IMG/VR virus record: IMGVR_UViG_3300023174_002543
Coordinates: 303,105-367,104 of that record
Origin: a virus
DNA length: 64,000 nucleotides
Reading direction: 5' to 3' (one strand)
Both the position numbers and the translations under genes were made by a program. A model generated the notes under the pieces. It had not been told where the DNA came from. It was given only the letters and a program-made list of their open reading frames with translations, and searched no databases. Of the stretch, positions 8,688 through 17,255 are shown in pieces; position 1 is the first letter of the stretch; each line of letters opens with the position of its first letter.

Positions 8688-9689
8688 TTAAGCGTTGTCA
8701 ATCTTTACAGAAGTATTTAATACTGCAGCATCAAAAGACCACGGTACACTTGAATTAGTAGCAAATTGTGTACCTGTGCCACGTGTTAGTGTACAACGAC
8801 GGGCTCCAATTTTAGTAACAAAATATGTACCGCCTGCGCTATCTGTAGCACCAATAGTCATTTTACCGGTATCTGTTGCTGCAGATGAAGACAATGCGCT
8901 AGACTTTAATTCGCAAATTGCAGTACCCGATGTAGTTTTAACTTTGAAACGTTTGGTGCTACGTTGTTTAATGATATCTGCAGGTTGTGCATTTGTGATA
9001 GCATCAGAAATTTTAGCATAACAGAAAATTGCATTTTCTTGATTAGTACTTGAACCAATTGCACCTGTATCAGCAGTCAACACGATTGTACCTGCTGGCG
9101 GTGTAAAAGCTGCACCGTTAGCTAACGTAACTGTAAATGTTTCACCACCGCCGTAACCAGAACCTTTTTCATTGATAACTGTGTTAACAATTTTTAATTG
9201 AATGTCAACCGTAAATGTGGCTGCTCCGGAACCTGTTCTTCTAGTAAGAGCAACGGTTTGCAAGTCTGTTAACAATGAAGTTGTACTACCCGGGGCTGTT
9301 ACTGTGAATAAAGCATTTGCTGCAGCTAAACTACCAACAGTAACTATTAATCCTGGAATACTAGCATATTCGTATGTTTCACCGGTGACTAGTCCAGCTT
9401 TGCCAGCTCCGGTTGTAACTGCTGCCGCACCAAAGTAGTTTGTCCAAGTTGCTTGGACGCCGCCCGGTAATGTTGGAGCTGGTAATTGTAAGCCTGCTAA
9501 CGGAGCGGCTGCGCCACCTGCTGTTGATAACCATGAACCACGATTAGACCAGTTAATTGATGCAATACCTTCGCCACCGATTTTATCGTCTGCTGGAGTG
9601 ATTTGATTACCATTTTCATCAACAGTTAATTGTTGACCACCGGTACCGATGTTGCGGTTACCGAAATATTTTTGATTGATTTTTGCCAT
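8688..9689 (-). CDS. Probable virion structural protein, 333 residues
   Basis: A Gly/Ala/Thr-rich protein opening MAKINQKYFGNRN, with low-complexity beta-strand-rich character typical of exposed virion or decoration proteins. The start has AAAGGA upstream, and a late box (9779 to 9772) lies about 80 bases before it, separated by a structured leader. It ends before a strong terminator as a single-gene late unit, which suggests high expression. The exact role is not recognised. Confidence 0.6.
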   Translation of the reverse strand: MAKINQKYFGNRNIGTGGQQLTVDENGNQITPADDKIGGEGIASINWSNRGSWLSTAGGAAAPLAGLQLPAPTLPGGVQATWTNYFGAAAVTTGAGKAGLVTGETYEYASIPGLIVTVGSLAAANALFTVTAPGSTTSLLTDLQTVALTRRTGSGAATFTVDIQLKIVNTVINEKGSGYGGGETFTVTLANGAAFTPPAGTIVLTADTGAIGSSTNQENAIFCYAKISDAITNAQPADIIKQRSTKRFKVKTTSGTAICELKSSALSSSAATDTGKMTIGATDSAGGTYFVTKIGARRCTLTRGTGTQFATNSSVPWSFDAAVLNTSVKIDNA

Positions 9690-9771
9690 TTTATTTTTCC
9701 TTTATGTTATGGGCGTTCTAGGCCTACGCAGTGGCGTTCTGCGTAAACTCTCGTTTTAAGAGCGAACTATG
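9690..9771 (-). promoter_or_regulatory. Structured 5' leader of a late structural gene
   Basis: The leader holds two likely stem-loops on the minus strand (ACGCAG...CTGCGT and CTC...GAG pairs) before an AAAGGA binding site. Such leaders often stabilise abundant structural mRNAs; that role is inferred. Confidence 0.4.
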
Positions 9772-9779
9772 TATTTATC
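9772..9779 (-). promoter_or_regulatory. Late promoter box GATAAATA
   Basis: T4-like late box on the minus strand upstream of the structural gene ending at 8688. Confidence 0.6.
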
Positions 9780-9782
9780 TTT

Positions 9783-11408
9783 TTACCCTACAAGCCAATC
9801 AGTGCCGTTACTGAACACTGGCATATTATTTGATCCGGATCCACCCACTTGTGTTCCAAATGTAGTGGTATTAGCATCAGTAATAAATGCTCTAGTGCCC
9901 GCGCCAGCAATTGATGCAGTAGGTAAAACACTAAATATTGTGGGTATAGTTTTGAATGTAGTACCAACGCTAGTGATATTGGGTTGAGCCGCTGTTGTTA
10001 ATACACCAGTAAAATAATTACTAGTTATAAGATTGCCTAAGTTAGCATTGCCTGCACCTATATTTCCTGTTACAGTTAAACTAGTTAATGTACCGACGCT
10101 AGTAATATTAGGTTGTGCAGCATCTGTTACTGCAGCGGCTGAATCAGCAGTAACTGCACTAGTAGCAACAGTGGCTATTGTAGCAGTTCCGGCAGTTCCG
10201 GCACTAGTTGCATATGTAGCATTAGCAACTACACCAGTAATATTAGTACCTGCTATTGATGTTAATCGACTACCATTACCAATAATATAGTTGCCACTGA
10301 TGTTACCGGTAGCAATTACATTACTCGAATTAATATTAGTTGTAACACTTAAATTACCTAAGGTACCAACACTAGTAATATTGGGCTGTGCGGCTGTAGT
10401 AACCGTTCCGGCTATTGTAGCAGAATCAGCGACATTTGCACTATCAACTTGTCCTACTACATTTGATCCATCAATACTATAAGCAGTTTGAGCCTTAGGA
10501 ATTACTCCAGTGAACCCTGGAATATAATTTGCGTTCATAAATGTTTGAACGTCAAGATTACCATATGTAGCAATTCCACCGGCACCTACATCTGATACCC
10601 ATGTAAGATTACCTAAACCATCTGTACGTAACAATTGATTTGGTGTGCCACCACCAATTTTAATATCAGTAATTGAACCTAACACAACGTCACCTGAAAC
10701 TGTTAATTCAGCTAGTGTACCGACAGTTGTGATATTAGGTTGTGCATTTGCAGTTACAGTAATAGCGGTACTTGCTGCAACAGCAGTTAATAAACTACCA
10801 TTACCACTGAAATAATTACTTGTTGTGAGATTACCTAACGTAGCATTACCCGACGTGATGTTACCGGTTACACTCAAACTTACTAATGTACCTACACTAG
10901 TAATGTTAGGTTGTGCATTTGAATTAACAGCAATATTACCAGTAATATTTGTTGCAACTAAATTACCTGTTAAGGTAAGTGTGCTATTTGTTTTATTAAA
11001 CGTTAGGTTACTTACTCCAGTAGCATCACCTGCGTCATTAAATTGAATTTGTGTATTTGAACCACCGGCTAATCCTATGCCGCCACCTGCGCCCACTACC
11101 CAACCTAAATTTCCATTTCCGTCAGTCTGAAGTATATATCCGTTTGTGCCGCCGGCTATCTTAATGTTGCCTACATCTACGTCAATTACACCAGTAAGCT
11201 GACTAGAATTAATATGGCAGTTTGGGCTATCAGTTAATAACTGAGTAAGTGTAGGTTCTATTCCTACAGGAGGATCCAATACAGGATCGTTACCTATATA
11301 AGCATTTCTAGTGTCGGTAGCAAATCCTAATTCACCGATATCTAACTGAGGTAAATCTGATTCTGCGCCCGTGCGAATTTGTATTTTGGAGATTTGTACT
11401 ATTGCCAT
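9783..11408 (-). CDS. Repetitive tail-fibre/adhesin-like protein
   Basis: A 541-residue protein. The N-terminal 35 residues (IQIRTGAESDLPQ, then IGELGFATDTRNAYIG) resemble the N-terminal module of phage tail-fibre and hyaluronidase-type proteins that attach to the virion. The rest is beta-rich with at least five copies of a repeat centred on AQPNITSVGTL, each followed by a SVTGNI-type strand and GNL. No chaperone domain is visible. It starts five bases after a perfect TATAAATA box, with no ribosome binding site. Confidence 0.65.
   Translation of the reverse strand: MAIVQISKIQIRTGAESDLPQLDIGELGFATDTRNAYIGNDPVLDPPVGIEPTLTQLLTDSPNCHINSSQLTGVIDVDVGNIKIAGGTNGYILQTDGNGNLGWVVGAGGGIGLAGGSNTQIQFNDAGDATGVSNLTFNKTNSTLTLTGNLVATNITGNIAVNSNAQPNITSVGTLVSLSVTGNITSGNATLGNLTTSNYFSGNGSLLTAVAASTAITVTANAQPNITTVGTLAELTVSGDVVLGSITDIKIGGGTPNQLLRTDGLGNLTWVSDVGAGGIATYGNLDVQTFMNANYIPGFTGVIPKAQTAYSIDGSNVVGQVDSANVADSATIAGTVTTAAQPNITSVGTLGNLSVTTNINSSNVIATGNISGNYIIGNGSRLTSIAGTNITGVVANATYATSAGTAGTATIATVATSAVTADSAAAVTDAAQPNITSVGTLTSLTVTGNIGAGNANLGNLITSNYFTGVLTTAAQPNITSVGTTFKTIPTIFSVLPTASIAGAGTRAFITDANTTTFGTQVGGSGSNNMPVFSNGTDWLVG
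9960..10930 (-). repeat. In-gene repeats encoding AQPNITSVGTL units
   Basis: Five degenerate copies within the fibre gene, spaced irregularly (e.g. near 9970, 10100, 10375, 10730 and 10905). Interspersed NYFSGNGSLLT-like units repeat as well. These are protein-structural repeats, not a CRISPR. Confidence 0.7.
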
Positions 11409-11413
11409 AATAG

Positions 11414-11421
11414 TATTTATA
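11414..11421 (-). promoter_or_regulatory. Late promoter TATAAATA abutting a start codon
   Basis: Perfect T4 late consensus, five bases before ATG 11408. The string AAATACTATTATGGCA is shared with the terminase start at 39426. Confidence 0.7.
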
Positions 11422-12103
11422 CAAATTGCGAGTAGTACTGCTCCAATCTAGTAAACCACATATTTGTATATTTGTCGAATTCAGCACCTTCAATGATGAA
11501 TTCCTGATATACAGCATTAGGGTCGCACATAAAAATCACACCCTTACGTATCTTTGTACCGTGAACTTCATTATGTGCATTAGCATAAGCAGCTAATTGC
11601 ACAAAGTAATCATCGATCCATTCACGTTTCTTGGGTTTATTTGTCTGTTTATGATCCATTATTGCTTCGGATCCATCATGCACTCCGCACAAGTCAGTAG
11701 TACCTGCATATATCTTGGGGTAGTATAATGGAACTTCTGTACCCCAGAATTCATCACAGTTCACTAATCCTTGACTAATAATACTCTGTGCCATGCTATG
11801 ACTTTGAATACTATATGGATTACTGCCAGGGTCTCCTGTTTCGCCGTTCTTAATATAGTTCTCAAGCCACTTGTGCATTCGTGTTCCGCGACCTGCAGCT
11901 TCGGTAGTAATTGCTTGTGCTTGAACAGTGCCCACACGTTTGCGCCAGTTTTGTAATGCTTGCTTGCTTTCTTCACTTTTAGTAGCATCAAGTACTGTAG
12001 TGACACTGGGGAGTTTCTCTCCGTCTGGGGTAAGATATCTACGCTTACCTTCTACTTCAACCCTTTGCATGGGTTGATAGATATATTTGTTTGGATTATA
12101 CAT
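11417..12103 (-). CDS. PD-(D/E)XK family nuclease
   Basis: A 228-residue protein with the RecB/lambda-exonuclease-type pattern: Glu123 in GTEVPLYY, Asp137 in AGTTDLCG, the DHK triad at 150-152, and QLAAYA at 169-174. Such nucleases occur in T4-like cyanophages, probably for recombination or DNA processing. A perfect sigma-70 promoter (12143 to 12115) precedes it, and the -10 lies only 11 bases before ATG with no binding site, so the leader is very short. Confidence 0.75.
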   Translation of the reverse strand: MYNPNKYIYQPMQRVEVEGKRRYLTPDGEKLPSVTTVLDATKSEESKQALQNWRKRVGTVQAQAITTEAAGRGTRMHKWLENYIKNGETGDPGSNPYSIQSHSMAQSIISQGLVNCDEFWGTEVPLYYPKIYAGTTDLCGVHDGSEAIMDHKQTNKPKKREWIDDYFVQLAAYANAHNEVHGTKIRKGVIFMCDPNAVYQEFIIEGAEFDKYTNMWFTRLEQYYSQFV

Positions 12104-12114
12104 AATTATAGTCG

Positions 12115-12143
12115 ATTATAGTCAACTATAGACCAACTGTCAA
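12115..12143 (-). promoter_or_regulatory. Sigma-70 (early) promoter
   Basis: TTGACA, 17 bases, TATAAT. The spacer and flanks repeat a TATAGTTGAC unit, which might bind a regulator. Confidence 0.75.
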
Positions 12144-12467
12144 CTATATTCGGAAACTCTCGCCGCATCCACAACGATCACGTTCATTTGGATTTTTAAA
12201 GTCAAACCCTTCATTTAATCCATTGCGTGTATAATCTATTGTCATGCCGTTAAGATAGACCATATCTTTAGTAGATATCAATATAATAAAGTCAGGGTAT
12301 GTTATACGTTCATCAAATGGATCAAACTTTACTTCTTTAACATACTCTAACACATATGCTAAACCACTACAACCCGTAGTACGTACACCTATACGTACAC
12401 CTCTATTATGTGTTTTCGTTAATAGTTGTTTGATTTTATCAACTGCAATATCAGTTAAGTAAACCAT
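12144..12467 (-). CDS. iscA: A-type iron-sulfur carrier protein IscA/HesB
   Basis: A 107-residue protein with the three family cysteines: Cys33 in TTGCSG and Cys99/Cys101 in CGCGESF at the C-terminus. A-type carriers deliver Fe-S clusters to client proteins. HesB-like genes are frequent in marine and freshwater T4-like phages. It overlaps the end of iscU by 17 bases. Confidence 0.9.
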   Translation of the reverse strand: MVYLTDIAVDKIKQLLTKTHNRGVRIGVRTTGCSGLAYVLEYVKEVKFDPFDERITYPDFIILISTKDMVYLNGMTIDYTRNGLNEGFDFKNPNERDRCGCGESFRI

Positions 12468-12844
12468 GTTTTTCTTTATAGTTGTTTACAGCTGCTTTGA
12501 TAGCATCTTCTGCAAGTATGCTACAATGTATCTTAACTGGAGGTAATGCTAGTTCTTCGGCGATTTCGGAGTTTTTAATTGATCCGGCTTCATCTAGTGT
12601 TTTACCTTTTACCCATTCTGTGACGAGACTCGAACTTGCGATTGCTGATCCACACCCATATGTTTTAAATCGTGCATCTGTTATTACTCCATCTGTTACT
12701 TTAATTTGTAGTTTCATTACATCGCCGTCAGCCGCATGCCGGAGCACCAACCATCCCGGTGCCGACATGCGCTTCATCCTTGGCGAACGATCCTACATTT
12801 CTTGGGTTTTCATAGTGGTCTATTACTTTATCTGAGTAAGCCAT
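12451..12844 (-). CDS. iscU: Fe-S scaffold IscU, interrupted by UGA (possible +1 frameshift)
   Basis: From ATG 12844 (preceded by AGGAGAACACA) the frame reads a normal IscU N-terminus up to GAPACG with Cys37, then hits TGA at 12730-12728. Skipping one base (T12730) restores a frame through [16 protein letters not shown] and [11 protein letters not shown], so all three ligand cysteines survive; two extra residues (Asp-Gly) are added. The context GGC-UGA-C resembles the stop used for +1 shifting in prfB. Alternatives are a 7-base insertion making a pseudogene, or translation of the 3' part from an internal start. The stretch around 12721-12793 is far more GC-rich than its surroundings. Confidence 0.75.
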
Positions 12845-13436
12845 TGTGTTCTCCTAATACTTTGTTTACAATATCTTCTGGTTGGAAGCGATCCCATTTC
12901 GTCCTATTTTCTTCCCCCAGAATCCATTGGAGATTACTTCTACCTCCAATGACTTTTGGATTTATACCTAAATCAAACCCCTGCTTAAAAGGAATAATAT
13001 GATCCAATTGATATTGGTTTTTCATTTTCCCAGTGTCCTTAGGTACTAAACCCTCTTTTTTCATAGCATATCTAGACCTATAGGTTTCTCTCCTACATAA
13101 GTTTCTATATGTTATAAATTCATCATTAATTTCTTTTTTGTGGCGCATGTTGTTGATGCGTCCTTCCCAATTTGGATTATTATGTCCGGTCCACTTGAAT
13201 GATTGAATTGGATTAGACAATCCTTTATTCCAACCTCGGCCCTTTTTTAATCCTTCGGTATTCAATTTAGATTTTTGTTCTTCTGTGAATTTGACACCTT
13301 TATTCCAAGGTTCATATTCTCCTCTGTTCAGGGGATTCTTACATTTTTGTGAGCAGAAATCTAAAAATCTAGGTTTGGTTTCAAACTTTTCATTACAGTA
13401 TCTACAATATTTAATTACACCATACTTGTTTTTCAT
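12828..13436 (-). CDS. HNH endonuclease with zinc-finger N-terminus
   Basis: A 202-residue protein. An N-terminal C-x2-C/C-x3-C finger (Cys11, 14, 28, 32) is followed by NUMOD-like W-N-K-G segments and a C-terminal HNH core: LDHIIPF, then GGRSNLQWI and ENRTKWD. It looks like a free-standing homing endonuclease. Its 3' end overlaps the iscU start by 17 bases. ATG 13436 lies five bases after a GATAAATA box; an in-frame GTG at 13451 would lie inside the box. Confidence 0.8.
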   Translation of the reverse strand: MKNKYGVIKYCRYCNEKFETKPRFLDFCSQKCKNPLNRGEYEPWNKGVKFTEEQKSKLNTEGLKKGRGWNKGLSNPIQSFKWTGHNNPNWEGRINNMRHKKEINDEFITYRNLCRRETYRSRYAMKKEGLVPKDTGKMKNQYQLDHIIPFKQGFDLGINPKVIGGRSNLQWILGEENRTKWDRFQPEDIVNKVLGEHNGLLR

Positions 13437-13441
13437 ACAAG

Positions 13442-13449
13442 TATTTATC
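13442..13449 (-). promoter_or_regulatory. Late promoter box GATAAATA abutting the HNH start
   Basis: Five bases before ATG 13436; could also drive iscU and iscA downstream. Confidence 0.6.
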
Positions 13450-13466
13450 ACCTAGGCGTACCCGCA

Positions 13467-13820
13467 TTATCCTAATGGGTTAGGTTTATTTGCTTGTTTA
13501 CTTGCCATTTGTTGCAGGGTCTTTTGATTATCGCCTACTTGCTTTTCTTGGTTACTCATTTGATCCTGCTCTGGCTCTTGACCTTTAAAAATAACTTCGT
13601 TACTATTTAAATCACTAATGATATTACTGAGAGGTTCTTTTTTAACTATGTCAAACAAGTCATCCTTGTCAACAGGAACATCGTGTTTTCTTAATATCTT
13701 TAAAAAAAGTTCTGTTGACAATTTTTGATGCTGGCCCCTATAACGTGATTCTAAATAGCTGGCTACAGCAGTTAGATTGACACGAAGTGGGTCATCATCA
13801 GCAAATTCAAACAATCTCAT
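13467..13820 (-). CDS. Conserved T4-like phage protein, 117 residues
   Basis: A hydrophilic protein opening MRLFEFADDDPLRVNL, with a Gln-rich C-terminus. Its N-terminus resembles the M-R/K-x-x-E-F pattern of several putative virion proteins in this window, although no clear I-x-E cleavage site follows. It lies 1 base after the upstream structural-type gene, in the same late unit. Function unknown. Confidence 0.6.
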   Translation of the reverse strand: MRLFEFADDDPLRVNLTAVASYLESRYRGQHQKLSTELFLKILRKHDVPVDKDDLFDIVKKEPLSNIISDLNSNEVIFKGQEPEQDQMSNQEKQVGDNQKTLQQMASKQANKPNPLG

Positions 13821-13821
13821 T

Positions 13822-14532
13822 TTAGCGAGTAGGTCTGCCTACGTTTGGCTCTTCTTCTGGTGGCTCTTCTGGAAGCTCTCCGCCACCCATTTCATCACCC
13901 ATTGCAGGTACTTCTTCGTCACTGCCTAATGGTAATTCTTCAGGCATGCCCATGTCACCGCCCATTTCATTACCACCAAAGCCACCACCTTCTCCGGTGA
14001 TAACACCTAATGCTGAACGTAGTCCAGTCTTAGATTGTGCCAATGCAGCTTGTAGTGAGGTCAATGCTTCAGTTACTTGACTTTCAAATTGTTCACTTTC
14101 ATTTGTACCAAATTCTGAACTTACACCTTGAACCACTGCTGGTAATTCTTTTACCAACATATCACTCACACTTTCAATCATCTTTTGCATTTCATCAATC
14201 ATCTCATTAGCTGCCAATACAACTTGTGATTTCTCAACTTCTTCGTTTTCTAATACAATACGTGGATTGTACATTGGAAGAGATTTCAAATCACCATAGT
14301 GATGTGTCAATGCTTGTTCCATGAACATTAGTTTCATGTAACTTGGATTTTGCTCATTTGCAACTCCCTTACTATTTTCTTTCAATTCAGACATTAAACC
14401 CTTGACTTTAGACAACATACGTTTTGTGTCGTAGATGCCCATACCGTCAACATTTAAGTTGGTATTGAAATGCTCTTTCAATGCTTTCTTTGCATTCAAA
14501 GTTGGTTTGTTGTTAAGTTCGTTTAGTTTCAT
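13822..14532 (-). CDS. Conserved virion/prohead-type protein, 236 residues
   Basis: Opens MKLNELNNKPTLNAKKALKE and ends in a Gly/Met/Glu-rich acidic tail (about residues 185-236). A helical central region has EQALTHHYGDLKS and NEEVEKSQVVLAANEM. This arrangement occurs in a conserved structural protein of T4-like cyanophages; it may be a scaffold or internal head component. A late box lies 26 bases upstream. Confidence 0.6.
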   Translation of the reverse strand: MKLNELNNKPTLNAKKALKEHFNTNLNVDGMGIYDTKRMLSKVKGLMSELKENSKGVANEQNPSYMKLMFMEQALTHHYGDLKSLPMYNPRIVLENEEVEKSQVVLAANEMIDEMQKMIESVSDMLVKELPAVVQGVSSEFGTNESEQFESQVTEALTSLQAALAQSKTGLRSALGVITGEGGGFGGNEMGGDMGMPEELPLGSDEEVPAMGDEMGGGELPEEPPEEEPNVGRPTR

Positions 14533-14557
14533 AGTTCTTCCTAGAGTGCTAATAATA

Positions 14558-14565
14558 TATTTATC
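14558..14565 (-). promoter_or_regulatory. Late promoter box GATAAATA
   Basis: Minus-strand late box 25 bases before ATG 14532. Confidence 0.6.
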
Positions 14566-14575
14566 TTTAATTGAA

Positions 14576-15055
14576 TTATTTTGTCAGTTTATCGAATCGT
14601 TGTTCCTGTAGGACTCTGGACAGACCTACAAAATGTTCTAATTCTCTGACAATATTGCTCTTTTTAATCGTTTCTTCATTGAGTTTCGTATATGCTAATG
14701 ACATTGAATCCGTGGTTCTGGTAGATTTTAACAACCGTTTCTGTATTTGGATATGAGAATCTGTACTTGCTAGTAATATATCCAATTCTTCAACTTTCTT
14801 AGCATATAGTATCTTATTGGATTTATCTAATGTAGCCCACATAACTGCATTACGTAAACTGTTAAATCTTTTAGTCGTATATGTATTAAATTTTTCTATT
14901 ATAAAATCACCGGATTTTAGGGTTTTAATTATATATTCATCATACATAATATATCCATTTTCGTCTGGATATATTATGTGCTTTTTAACCTCATTTATAT
15001 TATCTTTATCTAATATACGTTTAAGTATCTTAAACATTCTTTTTTCACTTCTCAT
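14576..15055 (-). CDS. Hypothetical protein, 159 residues
   Basis: A basic, helical protein. ATG 15055 (MRSEKRMFKIL) is chosen because GAGG lies upstream; the TTG at 15067 is less likely. It overlaps the upstream gene by 11 bases. No domain recognised. Confidence 0.55.
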   Translation of the reverse strand: MRSEKRMFKILKRILDKDNINEVKKHIIYPDENGYIMYDEYIIKTLKSGDFIIEKFNTYTTKRFNSLRNAVMWATLDKSNKILYAKKVEELDILLASTDSHIQIQKRLLKSTRTTDSMSLAYTKLNEETIKKSNIVRELEHFVGLSRVLQEQRFDKLTK

Positions 15056-15509
15056 GTATAACCTCAAAATGTATGTTTTTTAATTCAGGAGTGGTATCTA
15101 AAAAGTTAGGCAGTTTATCCCACTCTGTTCCTACTTTAATCATGGGTACTCCGTCACAATCGTTAAACAAGTTACCCAATTCATTGATCCCATCATCATA
15201 TACTTTATTATGTGGTATAGACATCTCAAAAGACCAACATGTTTGTGCAACATCTTCATTATCAAATAAGAATCCAAATATATCTAACTCACCATCAAAA
15301 ATAATCATGTCTTCTATAGGATCTGTTATATCCTCGGGCTGGCTACGTAACGATAATACTTGTATTATAGTGTCAAAATTAGTCTGTGTATTTCTAGTCT
15401 TTTCCCAACGTTTAGTCTGCTCGGGTGTTCCATTGACGGGAGGTCGTCTGTTCGTGTTACCAGTCTTGGTAATATCAAATAATGTGTAACACTTTAATTT
15501 AAAACTCAT
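15045..15509 (-). CDS. Conserved T4-like phage protein, 154 residues
   Basis: Contains RRPPVNGTPEQTKRWEKTRNTQ near residues 21-42, a pattern I associate with a conserved cyanophage protein of unknown role, then acidic and aromatic segments. Its ATG lies four bases after a perfect TATAAATA box and has no ribosome binding site. Confidence 0.6.
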   Translation of the reverse strand: MSFKLKCYTLFDITKTGNTNRRPPVNGTPEQTKRWEKTRNTQTNFDTIIQVLSLRSQPEDITDPIEDMIIFDGELDIFGFLFDNEDVAQTCWSFEMSIPHNKVYDDGINELGNLFNDCDGVPMIKVGTEWDKLPNFLDTTPELKNIHFEVIHEK

Positions 15510-15513
15510 ACAG

Positions 15514-15521
15514 TATTTATA
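15514..15521 (-). promoter_or_regulatory. Late promoter TATAAATA abutting a start codon
   Basis: Perfect consensus, four bases before ATG 15509. Confidence 0.65.
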
Positions 15522-15526
15522 GAGGT

Positions 15527-15550
15527 AAAAAAACCCGAGAAATTCTCGGG
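15527..15550 (-). terminator. Rho-independent terminator after the 138-residue structural gene
   Basis: CCCGAGA/TCTCGGG stem followed by seven T on the minus strand. Confidence 0.85.
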
Positions 15551-15575
15551 TCCTTTTATAGTTATTAAACTAAAA

Positions 15576-15992
15576 TTACGCTAATTTGAAACCGTTGTTT
15601 GCAACAGATGCACTTGCTAATGAATAAGAACTGTTAGTGCCGTATGCAGAAACTGTACCTAAGGCCTGAATAGCATCTTCTAAGTCAGAAGCTGTCCATG
15701 CACCAGTTGGGTAAACAGCAATAGACATTGCACCAGAAGCATCTACTTGATAGAAGTGAACAGTAGCCAATTGTGTGATACACTGGATAACTTTTTCTAC
15801 TGCACCGTTTGTGCCTAATTGGTTGTTGTTTGCACTTGTGTACAACTCACCACCTAGGTCCATAGAGAAGAAGTCTAATTTAGGACCAGCGATTTGAACT
15901 GCTGTGCCTAGATTTGCACCACCTGAACCTGCTAATGTGTCGATTGCGAATACTGGTAAAGAATCGCCATGTGTACGTGTTTGAATTGCCAT
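15576..15992 (-). CDS. Probable virion structural protein, 138 residues
   Basis: A Gly/Ala/Ser-rich protein opening MAIQTRTHGDSLPVFAID. It is isolated between its own late box (16048 to 16041), a strong binding site (AAAGGA) and a strong terminator, so it is likely abundant late in infection. A decoration or other minor capsid role is possible; no family recognised. Confidence 0.55.
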   Translation of the reverse strand: MAIQTRTHGDSLPVFAIDTLAGSGGANLGTAVQIAGPKLDFFSMDLGGELYTSANNNQLGTNGAVEKVIQCITQLATVHFYQVDASGAMSIAVYPTGAWTASDLEDAIQALGTVSAYGTNSSYSLASASVANNGFKLA

Positions 15993-16040
15993 AATATTTT
16001 TCCTTTAAAAGTTTGAGTCTCATATAGATACTCATACTAT

Positions 16041-16048
16041 TATTTATG
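16041..16048 (-). promoter_or_regulatory. Late promoter box CATAAATA
   Basis: About 50 bases before ATG 15992. Confidence 0.55.
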
Positions 16049-16070
16049 CCTAGAAGAAAAAAATGTTGGT

Positions 16071-17255
16071 TTAGCGGCCTAGTAGATTCTGACGGCTGAA
16101 CCCCATTCTGTCTACAAACTTAAACCCATATGCTACATAGCCCTCTTGAGTCTGCGTTCCGTCTTGTAAGTATCCCTTGACTGGACTGTTTTTGCTTGCT
16201 TTGTCTAGTTGTTTAACGACAGGACCTTTTAAGTTATAGATAGCACTCCATATCATAAATGCCCCAATCAACCCTTGCTTATTAATCTCAAAATGTCCGG
16301 GGACTTTCTTGTTAGTAGCTGGATCAACGTATCCAAACATCTTACCCCTAACAGCATCAGTCAATTGCTTACTACTAGCGAACGTCATAAAGTCCTTCAT
16401 TAAATTATTAAAGTTACCCTGTCGTACTTTCTGATTAATAAAACTAGTGAATAAATTGCTGTTTAAGAAACTCTTGCATCCAGCTGGTGCAACTAATAGT
16501 TGGTCTACAGCTTGTCCATATTGTTGAATCAATTGGTCTGCTTTACCTTTCTGTGCTTCACTATATTTTAATTTTGCTTGTATGGGCATTTTACTAGGAA
16601 TAATCGCCACATTTGAACTATTCTGTAACTGTCCTATACTACCATTTAAACTAGTTGCTTCATCTGTGCTAGCGGCATTAGGTTTAATAAATTGATGCAC
16701 TGCGATACCAGCAATTTTACCCTTCATTAATTTACCTACTTCACTATTAACATCTACTGTATAAGTAATTCCGTTTGGATTCGCTTTAAATGTATATAAT
16801 CCGTTATTTTCTTCTAACGGTTGGCTGAACAATAAGTCACCCCAATAATATCCTTGACCCTGGTCTTCTTTACTTAAACCGGGCCATATTTGACTTAGTA
16901 TTTGATGTAATTGTGAGCGGTCAACTCCACGTGCCAAGTCATATTTGCGAAATAATTCAGGAGTATATGCGGTGCGTCCGGATCCGTCACCTTTATTAAA
17001 CATATGCTTATCCATTATTGCAAACTTACCATTGCCACCGCGGCCAAAGATAATTGCAGGATATCCGTCCCATTTAATTGTAACTACATTAGGATTTTGC
17101 ACTGTTGATACAATAGCATTTACTGCTGTTTGTGCATAGCTACTACCACCGATAAAGACTGCATCTTCTGGATGGTCTAAATGCCCCTTAGCTTCTACAA
17201 GCATAGGGGCATTGATGGTTGTTAGGATTTCTAATAATTCACGTATTGAATTCAT
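16071..17255 (-). CDS. Nucleotidyltransferase/ligase-like phage protein (DUF6267-like), possibly packaged
   Basis: A 394-residue protein. VTIKWDGYPAIIFGR (about residues 57-71) resembles motif I (K-x-D-G) of covalent nucleotidyltransferases such as DNA and RNA ligases; downstream segments (GIAVHQF, then IQAKLKYSEAQKGK) could correspond to later motifs. Cyanophage relatives are annotated only as a DUF. The N-terminus contains MLVE followed by Ala (residues 18-22), matching the T4 gp21 cleavage rule, so it may be carried in the capsid. The start overlaps the upstream stop as ATGA. Activity is unproven. Confidence 0.55.
   Translation of the reverse strand: MNSIRELLEILTTINAPMLVEAKGHLDHPEDAVFIGGSSYAQTAVNAIVSTVQNPNVVTIKWDGYPAIIFGRGGNGKFAIMDKHMFNKGDGSGRTAYTPELFRKYDLARGVDRSQLHQILSQIWPGLSKEDQGQGYYWGDLLFSQPLEENNGLYTFKANPNGITYTVDVNSEVGKLMKGKIAGIAVHQFIKPNAASTDEATSLNGSIGQLQNSSNVAIIPSKMPIQAKLKYSEAQKGKADQLIQQYGQAVDQLLVAPAGCKSFLNSNLFTSFINQKVRQGNFNNLMKDFMTFASSKQLTDAVRGKMFGYVDPATNKKVPGHFEINKQGLIGAFMIWSAIYNLKGPVVKQLDKASKNSPVKGYLQDGTQTQEGYVAYGFKFVDRMGFSRQNLLGR

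Noticed and set aside
9960-10930. Regularly spaced repeats that might look like a CRISPR array
   Set aside because: Copies are degenerate, in frame, and encode AQPNITSVGTL units of a fibre protein; there are no uniform spacers.
12482-12835. Plus-strand open frame across iscU
   Set aside because: It is the reverse-strand shadow of the IscU gene, with no ribosome binding site or recognisable domain.
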